NCBI GenBank assembly: GCA_003254885.1 | Contig: QANT01006795.1 | Coordinates: forward strand, 1 to 64,000 | Source of the DNA: Purshia tridentata | Taxonomy: Eukaryota; Streptophyta; Magnoliopsida; Rosales; Rosaceae | DNA: 64,000 nucleotides | Direction: 5' to 3' | In this document: positions 16,795 to 26,699 of the stretch, in pieces | Layout: each line of letters opens with the position of its first letter | How positions within the stretch are numbered: position 1 is the stretch's first letter | The notes under the pieces: generated by a model | The model's database searches: none | What the model saw: only the letters and a program-made list of their open reading frames with translations | What the model was told of the DNA's origin: nothing | Translations under genes and position numbers: made by a program

Positions 16795-18287
16795 GTGGGA
16801 GCCATGTACAGGTGTCATGGCAAGTGTGGGATTATCATCTCTCTCTGCAGATATGGTTTTTGTTGGGAGCGATGGCTTCCAAATTTGCACTTTTCCCACC
16901 TCTACTGGGAGTACCAGTTGCCTTGCCACGCGTCTGTTCATCAGTTTGTTTTTTAACTCAATTGTATATATGCTGACAAAGAATTTATTGAAATGTTTAT
17001 TTTTACCAGGAAAATAGGGTCGGACATTTGAATGGCTCAAATTCATTTGGGCCGACTGTTAGGAAAATATACCCATCATTGTTTACTAACGTACCGTGTG
17101 TGTTAGGCTAACTATAGTTTTGGCAAGTTCTTACAAGGTAGATAATCAATACGTTTTAAGAGCTCCTCTGTTTCTGTCTTATTTTTGTATTTATATCTAA
17201 AATCACTTTGTTTCAAGAGTTTAATTAGGTAATTATCATTTTAACACAAAGAGCCAAAATCTAAAATGACTGGTTTTGAAATAGTTAAGAACAATTAGCA
17301 CAAAGAATGATACATGTCTTCTCTCTTCTCTTGTTCATTAGGCAATATAGTCTCACAGTGGAAACCATTCATTTTCTATATCATTTATTGCAGGTGAAAA
17401 TTTCTGATGGGCGACATGATTGGCCACACCACACCAATTTTGGGCTTCTAGTTCGAACTGGAGAATCACCGTAGCTAGTGGATCATTAATTCTCAGCCTG
17501 CTTAGACTTCCCAGCTAGCTAGCCCATGAACCAAATGCTATCATAGCCCAATTATCCAATAATTTACCCAAAAAACAAAAACAAAAACAAAAAGAAGCAT
17601 CATATCAATTAGTACACGGTCCTACAAAATCACATGCTAGAAAGTGTTATTAGGATGGTTATGAAATTTCAACGGATATGGATGCTGTCACATTACAATC
17701 ATCAAGCTTGGCTCCCATTGCACAAGCCTTGCCTTATCGATTGTCTTCATCAGTTGGTCCATAAATTGATATTTGTTGTCTTGAGTCCAAATGCGTACAT
17801 TTGTCTACTTTTCACTTAATTCCAGGCCAATTGCTTCTTATCCAAGGCACCGAAGATTCGCTGCAGTTGCAGAAAAAAATGTTGGTGGGTCACATACTCA
17901 CAGTCAGCCTCCAATTAGAGAGGCATTCAGGGCTTTTTCTGGTTTTCCTTTCCGGACATGGCATTTTCCAAACAGGGGATAGCGATAAAACAGAGAAAAA
18001 ATTAATGATCATGATTCGATCCTAACCTAGAATATTAAGGACAATTCATGGATAAGAAATAATAAGGACAGCTAAAAACGGTTAGAAATCTTACATATGA
18101 TATGTAAAGTTTAATGAAATTTAATATTATCACGATAAAAATATAAATTAAGATTATCAAGATCTTACACAACAAATGTTAAACATGTGAAAATACAGAA
18201 AAAGAAGAGAAAATATCAATTTTCTAACCTACATTAGGGGTATTTTCTTTTGCCAAGGAGAAGTAAAACTGCTTGAGGGTGGATTAT
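16795..18287. other. Intergenic, no supportable gene
   Basis: Short overlapping ORFs occur at 17634-18025, but neither frame resembles a family I know and none has a promoter or start context worth calling. The rest is AT-rich. Confidence 0.4.
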
Positions 18288-18296
18288 TAATTTTTT

Positions 18297-19201
18297 GGGT
18301 TTTTTGCACAAATACCACCTAAACTATAGGGGACGTGCTCCCGTACCACCCAAAAATTTTTTTTTTACTATTACCACCCATAGTTTGTTACATGTGACAA
18401 TTTACCACCTCCTGTTAAAGTCTGCTTATTTGTGCGTTAAAAATAGGGATATTTTCGTCAAATCAAGTTAGATTTGTGTTTCCCTCACTTTTTCTTCCAC
18501 CTCAGCCATTTGAGCGCCAATTTGATGGTCATTCCTTCCAACAACAGTTCTCCTTTTCTCTTACTTCTTATTGGCTATAAAAGTCAAATGTTTAGCTATT
18601 TTATGGTCAAATAAAAAAGGAGCAAAGGAGAACCATGATATCATTTTGCACCACTTAATAGTTTTTTTTTTTCTCTTGTTGGCAATCTCTGTTAAGTAAG
18701 GAGCAAAGGAGAACCATGATATCATTTTGCACCATTTAATAGTTTTTTTTTTCTCTTGTTGGCAATCTCTGTTAAGTTATAAAGAAAATATACTCTATTT
18801 TATTTTATTTTTTGCCAACAAGAGAAAAAAAAAAAACTATTAAGTGGTGCAAAATGATATCATGGTTCTCCTTTGCTCCTTTTTTATTTGACCATAAGAT
18901 AGCTAAACATTTGACCTTTATAGCCAATAAGAAGTAAGAGAAAAGGAGAATTGTTGTTGGAAGGAAGGACCATCAAATTGGCGCTCAAATGGCTGAGGTG
19001 GAAGAAAAAGTGAGGGAAACACAAATCTAACTTGATTTGACGAAAATATCCCTATTTTTAACGCACAAATAGACAGACTTTAACATGAGGTGGTAAATTG
19101 TCACATGTAACAAACTATGGGTGGTAAATAGTAAAAAAATTTTTTTGGGTGGTACGGAAGTACGTCCTCTATAGTTTAGGTGGTATTTGTGCAAAAAACC
19201 C
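18297..19201. mobile_element. Non-autonomous MULE-like element with ~0.4-kb terminal inverted repeats
   Basis: The left end starts GGGTTTTTTGCACAAATACC and the right end is its inverse (TTTGTGCAAAAAACCC). The two arms, about 18297-18700 and 18810-19201, are near-perfect inverted copies of each other, and only about 100 bp separates them. The element is flanked by an identical 9-bp direct repeat TAATTTTTT (18288-18296 and 19202-19210). A 9-bp target duplication with long TIRs is typical of Mutator-like elements. No transposase is encoded. High arm identity and an intact target duplication suggest a young insertion. Confidence 0.9.
18617..18776. repeat. Tandem duplication inside the left arm of the MULE-like element
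   Basis: About 80 bp beginning GGAGCAAAGGAGAACCATGA and ending CAATCTCTGTTAAG occurs twice in a row (about 18618-18696, 18699-18776). The inverted right arm carries it once, so the left arm was extended after or during formation of the element. Confidence 0.85.
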
Positions 19202-19210
19202 TAATTTTTT

Positions 19211-20095
19211 CTAAGTTCATCACTATTCACTAGTGAATGCAACAGCTGCACCGCCTGTACAACCATCGCTGTAATGCACATCCTAATTAATTGATGATCA
19301 CGTACACCATGTGCCGTGCCAAGTAGGGCATGCAGGCACCAATTAATTGCAAAAAGCAGCTTTTACGTACTTGAAAAGTTGAAGAAAATGGTAATGTTGG
19401 TCGGTCTCTGCAAGACTGCAACTCTGTTTGAGAGCCACATTCCAATAAAACAAGGCAACAATGGGTAAGGCTGAGGAAGCTCACCCTAACCCAATTCGAC
19501 TAATGACATGCAGAGACCTAATTGGATAACAACACCAAATTAATTCGATAGTGACCCAATTGAGTAGCTCCAACTTTAGCACTTATTTCATAAAGTTGCC
19601 TCATGCTCTGCTCATCATCTCTTTCACATGTTGCATTTAACAAAGGGTACAAATTCAATCTTTTCATATATGCATTGCATTGTTCTACTTAATTGTATTA
19701 ATTCGTAGTTTGAGATTGTCAATTGTAAGGAATTTGTACGAATCTAAAAAGTGAAAACTAATTCTATTATATTAAAGAGGGAAAAACAATTATATTATGT
19801 GATAATCCTGCAATATATTGAATTTGAAATTCAATGAGTTAATTTCTTGTGCATTAATTAATTCTGTGCCCAAACAAAAAACAACTTGCTGATAAAGTTG
19901 GAATAGCCACATTACAGCTAATTAATCAAATGGCAGGAAACACAGGGAAATTCTACTAGTTAAGCATGCACAACCTCAATGCCTCTATATAAATGGACCA
20001 CATGAGCATACCAACTGGACATAAAAAAGCTTAGCCAGTTGAGGTCACAATATTCATAAATCAACAACCCATTACCTACTCATTATAATTACAAA
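19211..20095. other. Intergenic and promoter of the 127-residue small gene
   Basis: AT-rich with no ORF of note. A TATA box (TATATAAAT, 19986-19994) lies about 100 bp before the ATG at 20096. Confidence 0.5.
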
Positions 20096-20479
20096 ATGGC
20101 CAAGACTGAAAGTAGTACTAGAGCTTTGGTAACCCTCCCATTCATGGTGATTCAACCCAGTGTTAGTAGTACTAGTCTTTGCCCTAATCCTAAGACTGCA
20201 GATCAACCTTCCTCACCATCATCACTAACCCCATTATCTGCAGTTGCACCTTCTCGCTTTCTTGGATCAGTTTCTCATCATCGGGTGCAAATTCATCATA
20301 TATCTCTAGAAACAATATATGAGGAAGAACCCCAAGACTTCAATTTTGTTGGCAGCAGCAGCCTTCACCCGCATCATCATCATCCCCACTCTTGTCAAGA
20401 ACGTGCTTCTTGGAAGTGCACAGGCCTTTCTCTTCATCCTATAGTACTCACAAGTATCGCCAGTACTGTGCTTAATTAA
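20096..20479 (+). CDS. Small EVAP/LETIxEE-like protein, His/Ser-rich
   Basis: A 127-residue intronless ORF that I cannot name. Residues 49-78 (AVAPSRFLGSVSHHR...ISLETIYEEE) line up with the EVAP...LETIxEE core of its neighbours, although the first Glu of EVAP is Ala here. The N-terminus is Ser/Thr/Pro-rich, residues 91-98 are mostly His, and the C-terminus is only weakly hydrophobic. A TATA box at 19986-19994 places the start about 75 nt downstream of the likely transcription start. It is the most divergent of the five local members, so membership is an inference. There is no catalytic motif or signal peptide. Confidence 0.65.
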   Translation: MAKTESSTRALVTLPFMVIQPSVSSTSLCPNPKTADQPSSPSSLTPLSAVAPSRFLGSVSHHRVQIHHISLETIYEEEPQDFNFVGSSSLHPHHHHPHSCQERASWKCTGLSLHPIVLTSIASTVLN

Positions 20480-20731
20480 TGAAAACAAGTTAATAACCAT
20501 GATCGAGCTAGCAGACTAGCATGCATGCACGTACTGCAAATTTGCTAATGTGATCCTGAACTACTTTTTAAGTTTAATGATCTTATATCATGGTTTAATT
20601 ATGTTGGATAGTTTGTTTCTACGGATAGTATCCAATTGTGTATGCATATTTGAAATAGCTAGCTCGCATCTTCTTCCAATGATATATGATGATATGTGAA
20701 CAAATGTGTATTGCACACATGGTGCATGCAT

Positions 20732-20758
20732 GTATACAATTCATGAACCAATGAAGCA

Positions 20759-20796
<38 letters not shown>

Positions 20797-20907
20797 AGTT
20801 TCTCAAATATCGTTTGCATGTTCTATACAATTCATGAACCAATGAAGCACGCATATATATATATATATATATATATATGCAAGTTTCGCAAATATCGTTT
20901 GCATGTT
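20732..20907. repeat. Tandem duplication carrying (AT)n microsatellites
   Basis: Copies at about 20732-20821 and 20824-20907 share TACAATTCATGAACCAATGA, an (AT)n run of different length, and ATATCGTTTGCATGTTC. It lies 3' of the 127-residue gene. Confidence 0.9.
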
Positions 20908-21456
20908 CTTTTTTTTTGCCAAAATCGTTTTCATTTCCTTAATTAAGTCGTTTAAGCATCGATCACCTTCAACCCAAATGTAGGGATCGATTCCATGCAC
21001 TTTCTTCTGAACCTCCCACTTGTCCCATTACAAGGTATACAACTGTAAACGCGTGGGTTGTAAGTGATTACGCATTTTTTGTCAATTTGGCAGCAACGCT
21101 ACAACTAATTGTAAGTTTGCGCTTTTGCCTTTTTGGGTTCCACTGACTCGGTGTAAAAAAAATACTAAAAGCTATCCATTCCTACACTTTCTCTAAACGC
21201 CGCCTACGTGGCCTCATTCCCACCCTTGATTAATTAGTTCAGCAAGGCCAACCCACCACACTCCTAATTTTGCAACCTCTTCCTTCACAGCCTTCCCCTC
21301 ATGACTTCATGTATATATAGACGCTTCACCAACCCCTAAATATCATTCATCAAACACTTTCTACAAGCTCATATCAATTAAGCAGTTCTCAATAGCTCTC
21401 TTAAAAATAAGCTTTGATTTCGATCTGGGTTAAGAAATTAATTAATATTGGTGATC
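20908..21456. promoter_or_regulatory. Promoter and leader region of the 83-residue gene
   Basis: A TATA box (TATATATAG, 21312-21320) lies 137 bp before the ATG at 21457. The region between is leader-like, with AAACACTTTCTACAAGCTC near the probable transcription start. Nothing else is recognised. Confidence 0.5.
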
Positions 21457-21708
21457 ATGGGTCTGATGGCAAAGGAAATGAGGTACATGCACAACTGGGT
21501 TGAGGTTGCACCAGCCCTTGTCATACCACACGAGAAGCCTTCAAACAATGTTTCAAAATTGGAGACTATTGTTGAAGAAGGGTCATCGTCTGGTCATGAG
21601 ATGATGATGATGAGCTTTGAGATTCTGCCAAAAGCTGGAGTGGTGTTTCTTCTTCCATTGTTTATTTCTTTTGTTTCTTACTTGTTATATAGGCACATTG
21701 GTAACTGA
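21457..21708 (+). CDS. Small tail-anchored EVAP/LETIxEE-family protein
   Basis: An 83-residue intronless ORF, function unknown. The layout is MGLMAKEMRYMHNWVEVAPA, then a short linker, KLETIVEEG (34-42), a Met/Ser-rich spacer and a C-terminal hydrophobic segment (about 61-79, FLLPLFISFVSYLLY) followed by RHIGN. The last part reads as a tail anchor with a short luminal or outside end. The first true ATG is at 21457, in context GATCATGGG. The paralogue at 24615-24851 shares KEMxYM, EVAP, HxKPS, KLETI, FLLP and SFVSY. A good TATA box lies upstream. I infer membrane attachment with the acidic motif facing the cytosol; no enzyme motif is present. Confidence 0.75.
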   Translation: MGLMAKEMRYMHNWVEVAPALVIPHEKPSNNVSKLETIVEEGSSSGHEMMMMSFEILPKAGVVFLLPLFISFVSYLLYRHIGN

Positions 21709-21900
21709 TCGAATCCATCATATTTGGAATGAAACTCGCATATAGATGATCAAGAGGGATCGAGGCAGGCAAAATGAACACGGAATATTAGATTGGCAGA
21801 TTAGAATTTGATGTGGTGTACGTTTTCACCACTAACAACACATGAATCGATGTAAATTTTGCAAATCAACCCTAATTCATCAATTGTTTCAAAAATTTTG

Positions 21901-21902
<2 letters not shown>

Positions 21903-21934
<32 letters not shown>
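21903..21934. repeat. (CT)n microsatellite
   Basis: About 16 CT units, about 200 bp 3' of the 83-residue gene, perhaps in its 3' region. Confidence 0.8.
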
Positions 21935-21935
<1 letters not shown>

Positions 21936-22048
21936 TCTTGTTAGTTGTAGCTTGTACGTATGTGCTAAATGATCAGACTAAGTGCATGGTATGATTTTAA
22001 AGGGAAAGAATTAATTAATTCCCCAGTAATTGTACCACTAGAATTCCC

Positions 22049-22252
22049 TTTTTTTTTTGTACAAAGGAGGGCCAAAGCCCAAAGAAAAAAAAAGCTAGCT
22101 TAACACGTAAAACTAGCACAAGAGGTACCAGAAGCATTAGCTAATTACAAAATTGATGAGACCTCAGCTGGAGGCTCTTCAAACCAATGAATCTTCAACT
22201 CCCTCACAAAGCACAGAGAAGCAAGATAATCTGCAACAATATTTTGCTTCCT
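22049..22252 (-). mobile_element. 5'-truncated LINE tail (RNase H C-terminus plus poly-A)
   Basis: On the minus strand a frame reads NIVADYLASLCF, then RELKIHWFEEPP, then VSSIL and a stop, which is the C-terminal end of the RNase H domain of plant LINEs (VADxLA followed by HWF..PP). About 110 bp of 3' sequence follows and then A10 (plus strand T, 22049-22058). Only the last 200 bp of the element is present, as expected for 5'-truncated insertions. I did not find a convincing target duplication. Confidence 0.7.
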
Positions 22253-22259
22253 ATAAATA

Positions 22260-23139
22260 TATAAGAGACTGAACAACTAACAAACCCAAAAATAAAAACT
22301 CTACGTACAACTATTAAAAAGGCTAAAGAGGATGAGAACTATCAACATCGATCCCTATAAATCAACAAAACAACCACTATATTCAGAGCAATTACGTAAT
22401 ATATATATGTCCCTTCTATTGAGAAATCTCTCAAATAATAACTTTATTTAAGGGATCCCTCTTGGGGATCACACCATATAGTTTTTCAACGATTTAAACC
22501 GTTTAGTTTAGATCTATATTAAAAAATTATTCTTGCAAATAACTGGACAAATTTAAAACTATTAAACTATCTAACTTTGATTAAATAAATAGATAGACAA
22601 AATATTTTAAATAAACACTTGAAATGATGAATTTTTAATCAAACGAGATAAATAGTTTTGAATTTAGATAATTTTTTGAAAAAATAATTCTTCAATAAAG
22701 ATCTAAAATGTAGACGATTCTCATCATTAAAATATAATATATATATTGGGTTTTACTATCATTAGGATGAAGTATTCGAGTATATATTATTTTTATTTAT
22801 TTTATGATTGATCAAGAGCCTAGTTATGTGTTTGAAACAAAAGAAGTTTAATCTTAAGTTTCTATATATAAAATGTAAATATTTATAAACCCCTTAGTTA
22901 GAGATTGATTATCTCATAATCTTTACCCAAAATTAAACTCTCTCAAAACCCCCAATTATACACTTTAACATTTTTCAAAACCCTCTAGTCAACCTATAAA
23001 CATCTAAAGTTGACTTTTATTTTTAAGAATTCCAATTATACCCTTTTAATTTGTTTTTAATTTTAATAAAATTTTATTTAAATTTTTTTAGTTTCAGAAA
23101 TGCCATTTTTTATTCATGTTTTTTATTTTAGTCCTTAAC
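22260..23139. other. Very AT-rich intergenic DNA
   Basis: No gene is supported. It includes segments rich in short A and T runs and probably the outer left part of the inverted-repeat relic that follows. Confidence 0.4.
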
Positions 23140-23890
23140 TTTAAACCCCTTAACCACCTAAAAAATTTGTCTAAACTTTTTAGAAACTCTCAAAACTTCC
23201 TAAAAATTATAATATGTTTTTTATTCTTTTGACGTATTCTGACGCGCTTTGACGATCTCTGACGCGTGCTCTAATGCGCACCCAGTATAACTGTTTATTC
23301 AGTGAAGGTTTAATTGTTTGTTTAATGAAGGTGTAGCTGTTTTTTAGTGAATGTGTAACTATTTTTTCAGTCAAGGTGTATGTGGGGACCAAGGGTAATT
23401 TTCATAAATGCCCTAGGTTAGAAGGGACAAGCAATTAAATGCGGAGGTACTCACAATAATGAAAAGTTCCTATCACGAACTTCTACCAAATATCAAAGGA
23501 CCTACTCCTTAAACGAAGTCATGGACTACCTACGCTAGGTAGTCGCTCGATAGATAGTCACCTAATAAGGTAGCCTTCTATAACTGATTTTTTATTTTTT
23601 TATGGGCCTACAAGTTTTTTTTCTTTTTAAAAATTAATAATATAATTATTTATAGTTATTTTTTAATATAATTGTATTTCTAAAATTCAGTTTCAATTTC
23701 AGTGTAATTGTTTGTTCAGTGTAACTGTATTCAGAAATACAGTTTATACTGGACGCGCGTCAGTCCGTGTTAGCCCATGTGTCAGTTTGCGTCAAAGTGC
23801 GTCAGAAGGGCAAAAAAAGTATTATAATTAAGTTTTAAGGGGTTTTGAGAGAGTTTCTAAATAAATGGAGGCTTAAGAAAAATTTGTTGG
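23140..23890. mobile_element. Degenerate inverted-repeat DNA-transposon relic
   Basis: About 23160-23310 and about 23720-23880 are inverted imperfect copies. Both carry AGAAACTCTC, AAAATTATAAT-type spacers, and runs of GACGC (TCTGACGCG, TTTGACG) followed by an AACTGT and TTCAGTG block. The repeated TGACGC motifs make the arms stand out from the AT-rich surroundings. The centre is AT-rich without coding capacity. Outer boundaries are not resolved; similarity may extend to about 22920 on the left. Probably an old long-TIR non-autonomous element. Confidence 0.5.
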
Positions 23891-24491
23891 TAGTTAGAAG
23901 GTTTAGAAAAAGTTACCCTCATATAAATATGATTTAACCCAAATATGTACAACACGTTCGATTAATAAATTAATAAGTTTTGGATTAATAGTATATGTCA
24001 AGTGATTTGAACCAATTATTTTCTTGAAGATCTTCTCTCTCTTTTCTCTAGCAACCTTCTTCATGGTCAATGAGAATCTCCAGAAGGGTTTCCTCTTTCT
24101 AGAATGGAGAGAATAAAAATCAACAATTTAATGGAGTGGGGTGTTTACGCTCATCTAGAATAAAGATAACAGATTTTTATTCTTTTGGTCTAGAAGAAAG
24201 ATAATAGATAACTGTTACCAGCTAAAACAACCATGCATCCTGTTCTAGAAGATTTTGTTTTTGTTTTGTTTGCATCTTCCTAATGTACCAACCAGTTGTC
24301 TAATTCCAAGTGGCTGGGAGGCCTCATACACATGGTTTTGGACACGTGGATCTGTCAAGTTTACAACCTTGTAACACGTGTAATTGCCAATAATTTCCCA
24401 AATATCTATAGACTTGTTCAAACTTCGTGCCTCATTATGTCGTGATCGACAGCTACGACCTCCCATATGTGCATATATGTATCCATCATCA

Positions 24492-24500
24492 CTATATATA
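24492..24500 (+). promoter_or_regulatory. TATA box of the 78-residue small gene
   Basis: CTATATATA at 24492-24500, about 120 bp before the ATG at 24615, a spacing close to that of the paralogue at 21457. Confidence 0.5.
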
Positions 24501-24614
24501 GGACCCTTCGCCAATCCGTTAATCCCAAAACCCATCTCTCAATTAGTCTCAAGCTCTCTGATTCTACCATCGATTCGATCGCAGTTTGTACATCTGGTTC
24601 GATATATCACAGAG

Positions 24615-24851
24615 ATGATGATGGTGAAGGAGATGAGCTACATGCAGAACCAGGGTGAAGTTGCACCAACTCTGCTGATATTCCCCCACAAACCTTCAAA
24701 ATGTCCGAAGCTGGAGACTATTATTGAAGATGAAGGCCGACCTCTCATTAACATTGAAATTATTCCACCAACAAAGATGATCAGGGTCTTGTTTCTTCTT
24801 CCAGTCTTTGTTTCTTTTGTTTCTTATTTCTTGTTGTACAAGCATCTATAA
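24615..24851 (+). CDS. Small tail-anchored EVAP/LETIxEE-family protein
   Basis: A 78-residue intronless ORF, function unknown, clear paralogue of 21457-21708 and 26181-26411. Order: MMMVKEMSYMQNQGEVAPT, then LLIFPHKPS, PKLETIIEDEG (31-41), a short linker and a hydrophobic C-terminus (about 56-75, VLFLLPVFVSFVSYFLL) ending YKHL. The three Met codons at the start leave the exact initiation site open by one or two residues. An upstream frame reaching 24384 is not in keeping with the TATA position. The hydrophobic tail suggests a tail-anchored membrane protein with an acidic cytosolic motif. Confidence 0.75.
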   Translation: MMMVKEMSYMQNQGEVAPTLLIFPHKPSKCPKLETIIEDEGRPLINIEIIPPTKMIRVLFLLPVFVSFVSYFLLYKHL

Positions 24852-26180
24852 TTGATCGATGCATGTATAATATTTTGACCTCAATTTGATCCATTTGTAC
24901 ATGATCGATCGAGAGATGTGTAGTTTGGAATTCGATCGCCCTCTAAAAATGTTTTAGAATTTGCAAATGGGTCGATCCACAATTCCACATGTATTAATGC
25001 AGCAATTAATTGCACCTCATTATTGTGTACATACATGCTCATGGCATTCTCATATTAGGAAACTAATGGAAGATTCTTGGAATTTCTACTTGCCCATTGA
25101 GCTTATTGTTGATTTGGACTTTCACTGCTAATTAATTAATTATCGGAAAATTTTAAGGACCTGTTTGATAACGTATTTTATTTATTTAAAGAGAAATAGA
25201 TGAGGAATATATAGAAAGAAATAAGAGAGGTGAGGGGAATCTATGAGAGAAATAGGGATGTGAAGAAGAAAGGAATGAAATACATAAACCAAAGCCAAAA
25301 CTAATTGTGTTTAGAGGTTAAGTCTGTTATATGACTCCGATTGTTAACTATACTTTGTTTTCCCTAGCACTCATATATATATATCCAACTTGTATCATAT
25401 ATCTCTCTTTTATGTACACCATTTTCATTAGTTATCTATCTTTAATACCATTTTCCATCACTACTCGTTACCAAATTGAGTAAATTAATCAATGAGCTCT
25501 TATTAATCTGTGGGTTATGGTTTTTGGGGAATTTACATCATATGAAGCATTTTGTAAAGGCCAAAATCTGGGGCATCCATACAGTTATGAACAACTGAAC
25601 AAGAAGCTTCAAAGGAGGGATTGCACTTTTGAAGAAAAGAAAGGATTGCATGTCAGCTCACCCCTTAATGTGATATACTGATTCGTTTGGCAAAAATGCA
25701 TGTTTTTTAGATAGCAATGCAAAAAATAACTGTTCAGATCATTAGACTATTACTAGGTGGTTAATTTCCAACAATATCGCCCTTAAGAAAATACCCCACC
25801 CTAGAAACGTATAAGAAGAAATGATCTAGAATTGAGTTTGTTATATATGAGTCCCTTAATATATTTTCTTTTTGCATGTAGCTTACCACTTCACCTTTTG
25901 ATCCACTCTTTTCAAAGCAAATTCTGATAAAAAATGTTGCTATGGGTAGAGGAAGATAGAGAGAGAGAGAAGAAATGGTGCACTTTGAGAAGCCAATTTA
26001 TATCAAATGTGGTACTCATACAAAATTTTGTGGTGAACAATACCAATAATCCACCTCACATTGTAATTTTGTTTGAGTGAACTATTAATCCACTTCCAGC
26101 TTGAGGTTGCATATGAGTTTGCTCTTGCTCTCCGGCCATCTTCAAACCCTTGATAGGGCTCTCTCATTATGCAGTATGTT
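24852..26180. other. Intergenic, no supportable gene
   Basis: AT-rich. The convergent 3' flanks of the 78- and 76-residue genes lie at its two ends. A GAACCTGTTTGATAACG-like element near 25160 resembles MITE ends, but a matching partner was not convincing. Confidence 0.4.
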
Positions 26181-26411
26181 TTAATTTGTGACATCCCTGT
26201 ACAACGCGAGGTACAAAAGCACAGAGAGGAACAGAGGAAGAACATACAACACCACCCCCTTTTGCAATCTAGCCTCAAAGCTTTCTGACACCTCCTCAAT
26301 GATGGGTTCTAGTTTGGGAAGAGTGGAATAAGATTTTTTATGAGATATTAAAACGGCTCCAGGTGCAACTTCTCCCCAAGATTGCATGTATTTGAACTCC
26401 TTCATCACCAT
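26181..26411 (-). CDS. Small tail-anchored EVAP/LETIxEE-family protein (opposite strand)
   Basis: A 76-residue intronless ORF, function unknown, third tail-anchored member. Order: MVMKEFKYMQSWGEVAPGAV, then SHKKS, LPKLEPIIEEVSE (31-43) with Pro in place of the usual Thr, then a hydrophobic C-terminus (about 53-70, VVLYVLPLFLSVLLYLALY) ending RDVTN. The open frame continues upstream to 26693, but a TATA box at 26607-26614 puts the transcript start inside it, so the ATG at 26411 is chosen. This member lies on the minus strand, convergent with its paralogue at 24615-24851. Confidence 0.75.
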   Translation of the reverse strand: MVMKEFKYMQSWGEVAPGAVLISHKKSYSTLPKLEPIIEEVSESFEARLQKGVVLYVLPLFLSVLLYLALYRDVTN

Positions 26412-26606
26412 TTTTTTCTCCAACAGACTACTTAATTGCCAGTTCCTTCTTCTTTGGAAGATGGGTTTCTTTTGGGGAAAGCCAGGTCTGATTTCAGAGG
26501 AAGATGGAGGAAAGGTCTTGGAAGGAACTATCAAAGCAATGGTGTGGGCAAGGATTTCAATGCTTTTTGGGGAAGGAAAGCAATGGGGGCAGGAGTGAAA
26601 TGGATG

Positions 26607-26614
26607 ATTATATA
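26607..26614 (-). promoter_or_regulatory. TATA box of the 76-residue small gene
   Basis: TATATAAT on the minus strand, about 195 bp upstream of the ATG at 26411. It argues against the 170-residue extended frame. Confidence 0.5.
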
Positions 26615-26699
26615 GGGGCTCTCGGAGATGGTAGGGTCCTAAAAATAGGGAAAAAAGGAAAGGTCTTGGAATCTTGTAAGGAATGTACACCAATCAATA

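Noticed and set aside
17634-18025. Overlapping short ORFs that might be an exon
   Set aside because: No family resemblance, no splice partner and no frame preference.
25157-25486. MITE suggested by a GTTTGATAACG end
   Set aside because: The right end (GTTACCAAATTG) pairs only weakly, and no target duplication was seen.
26412-26693. N-terminal extension of the 76-residue gene to 170 residues
   Set aside because: A TATA box at 26607-26614 lies inside it and the paralogues start at the equivalent MVMKE/MMMVKE Met.
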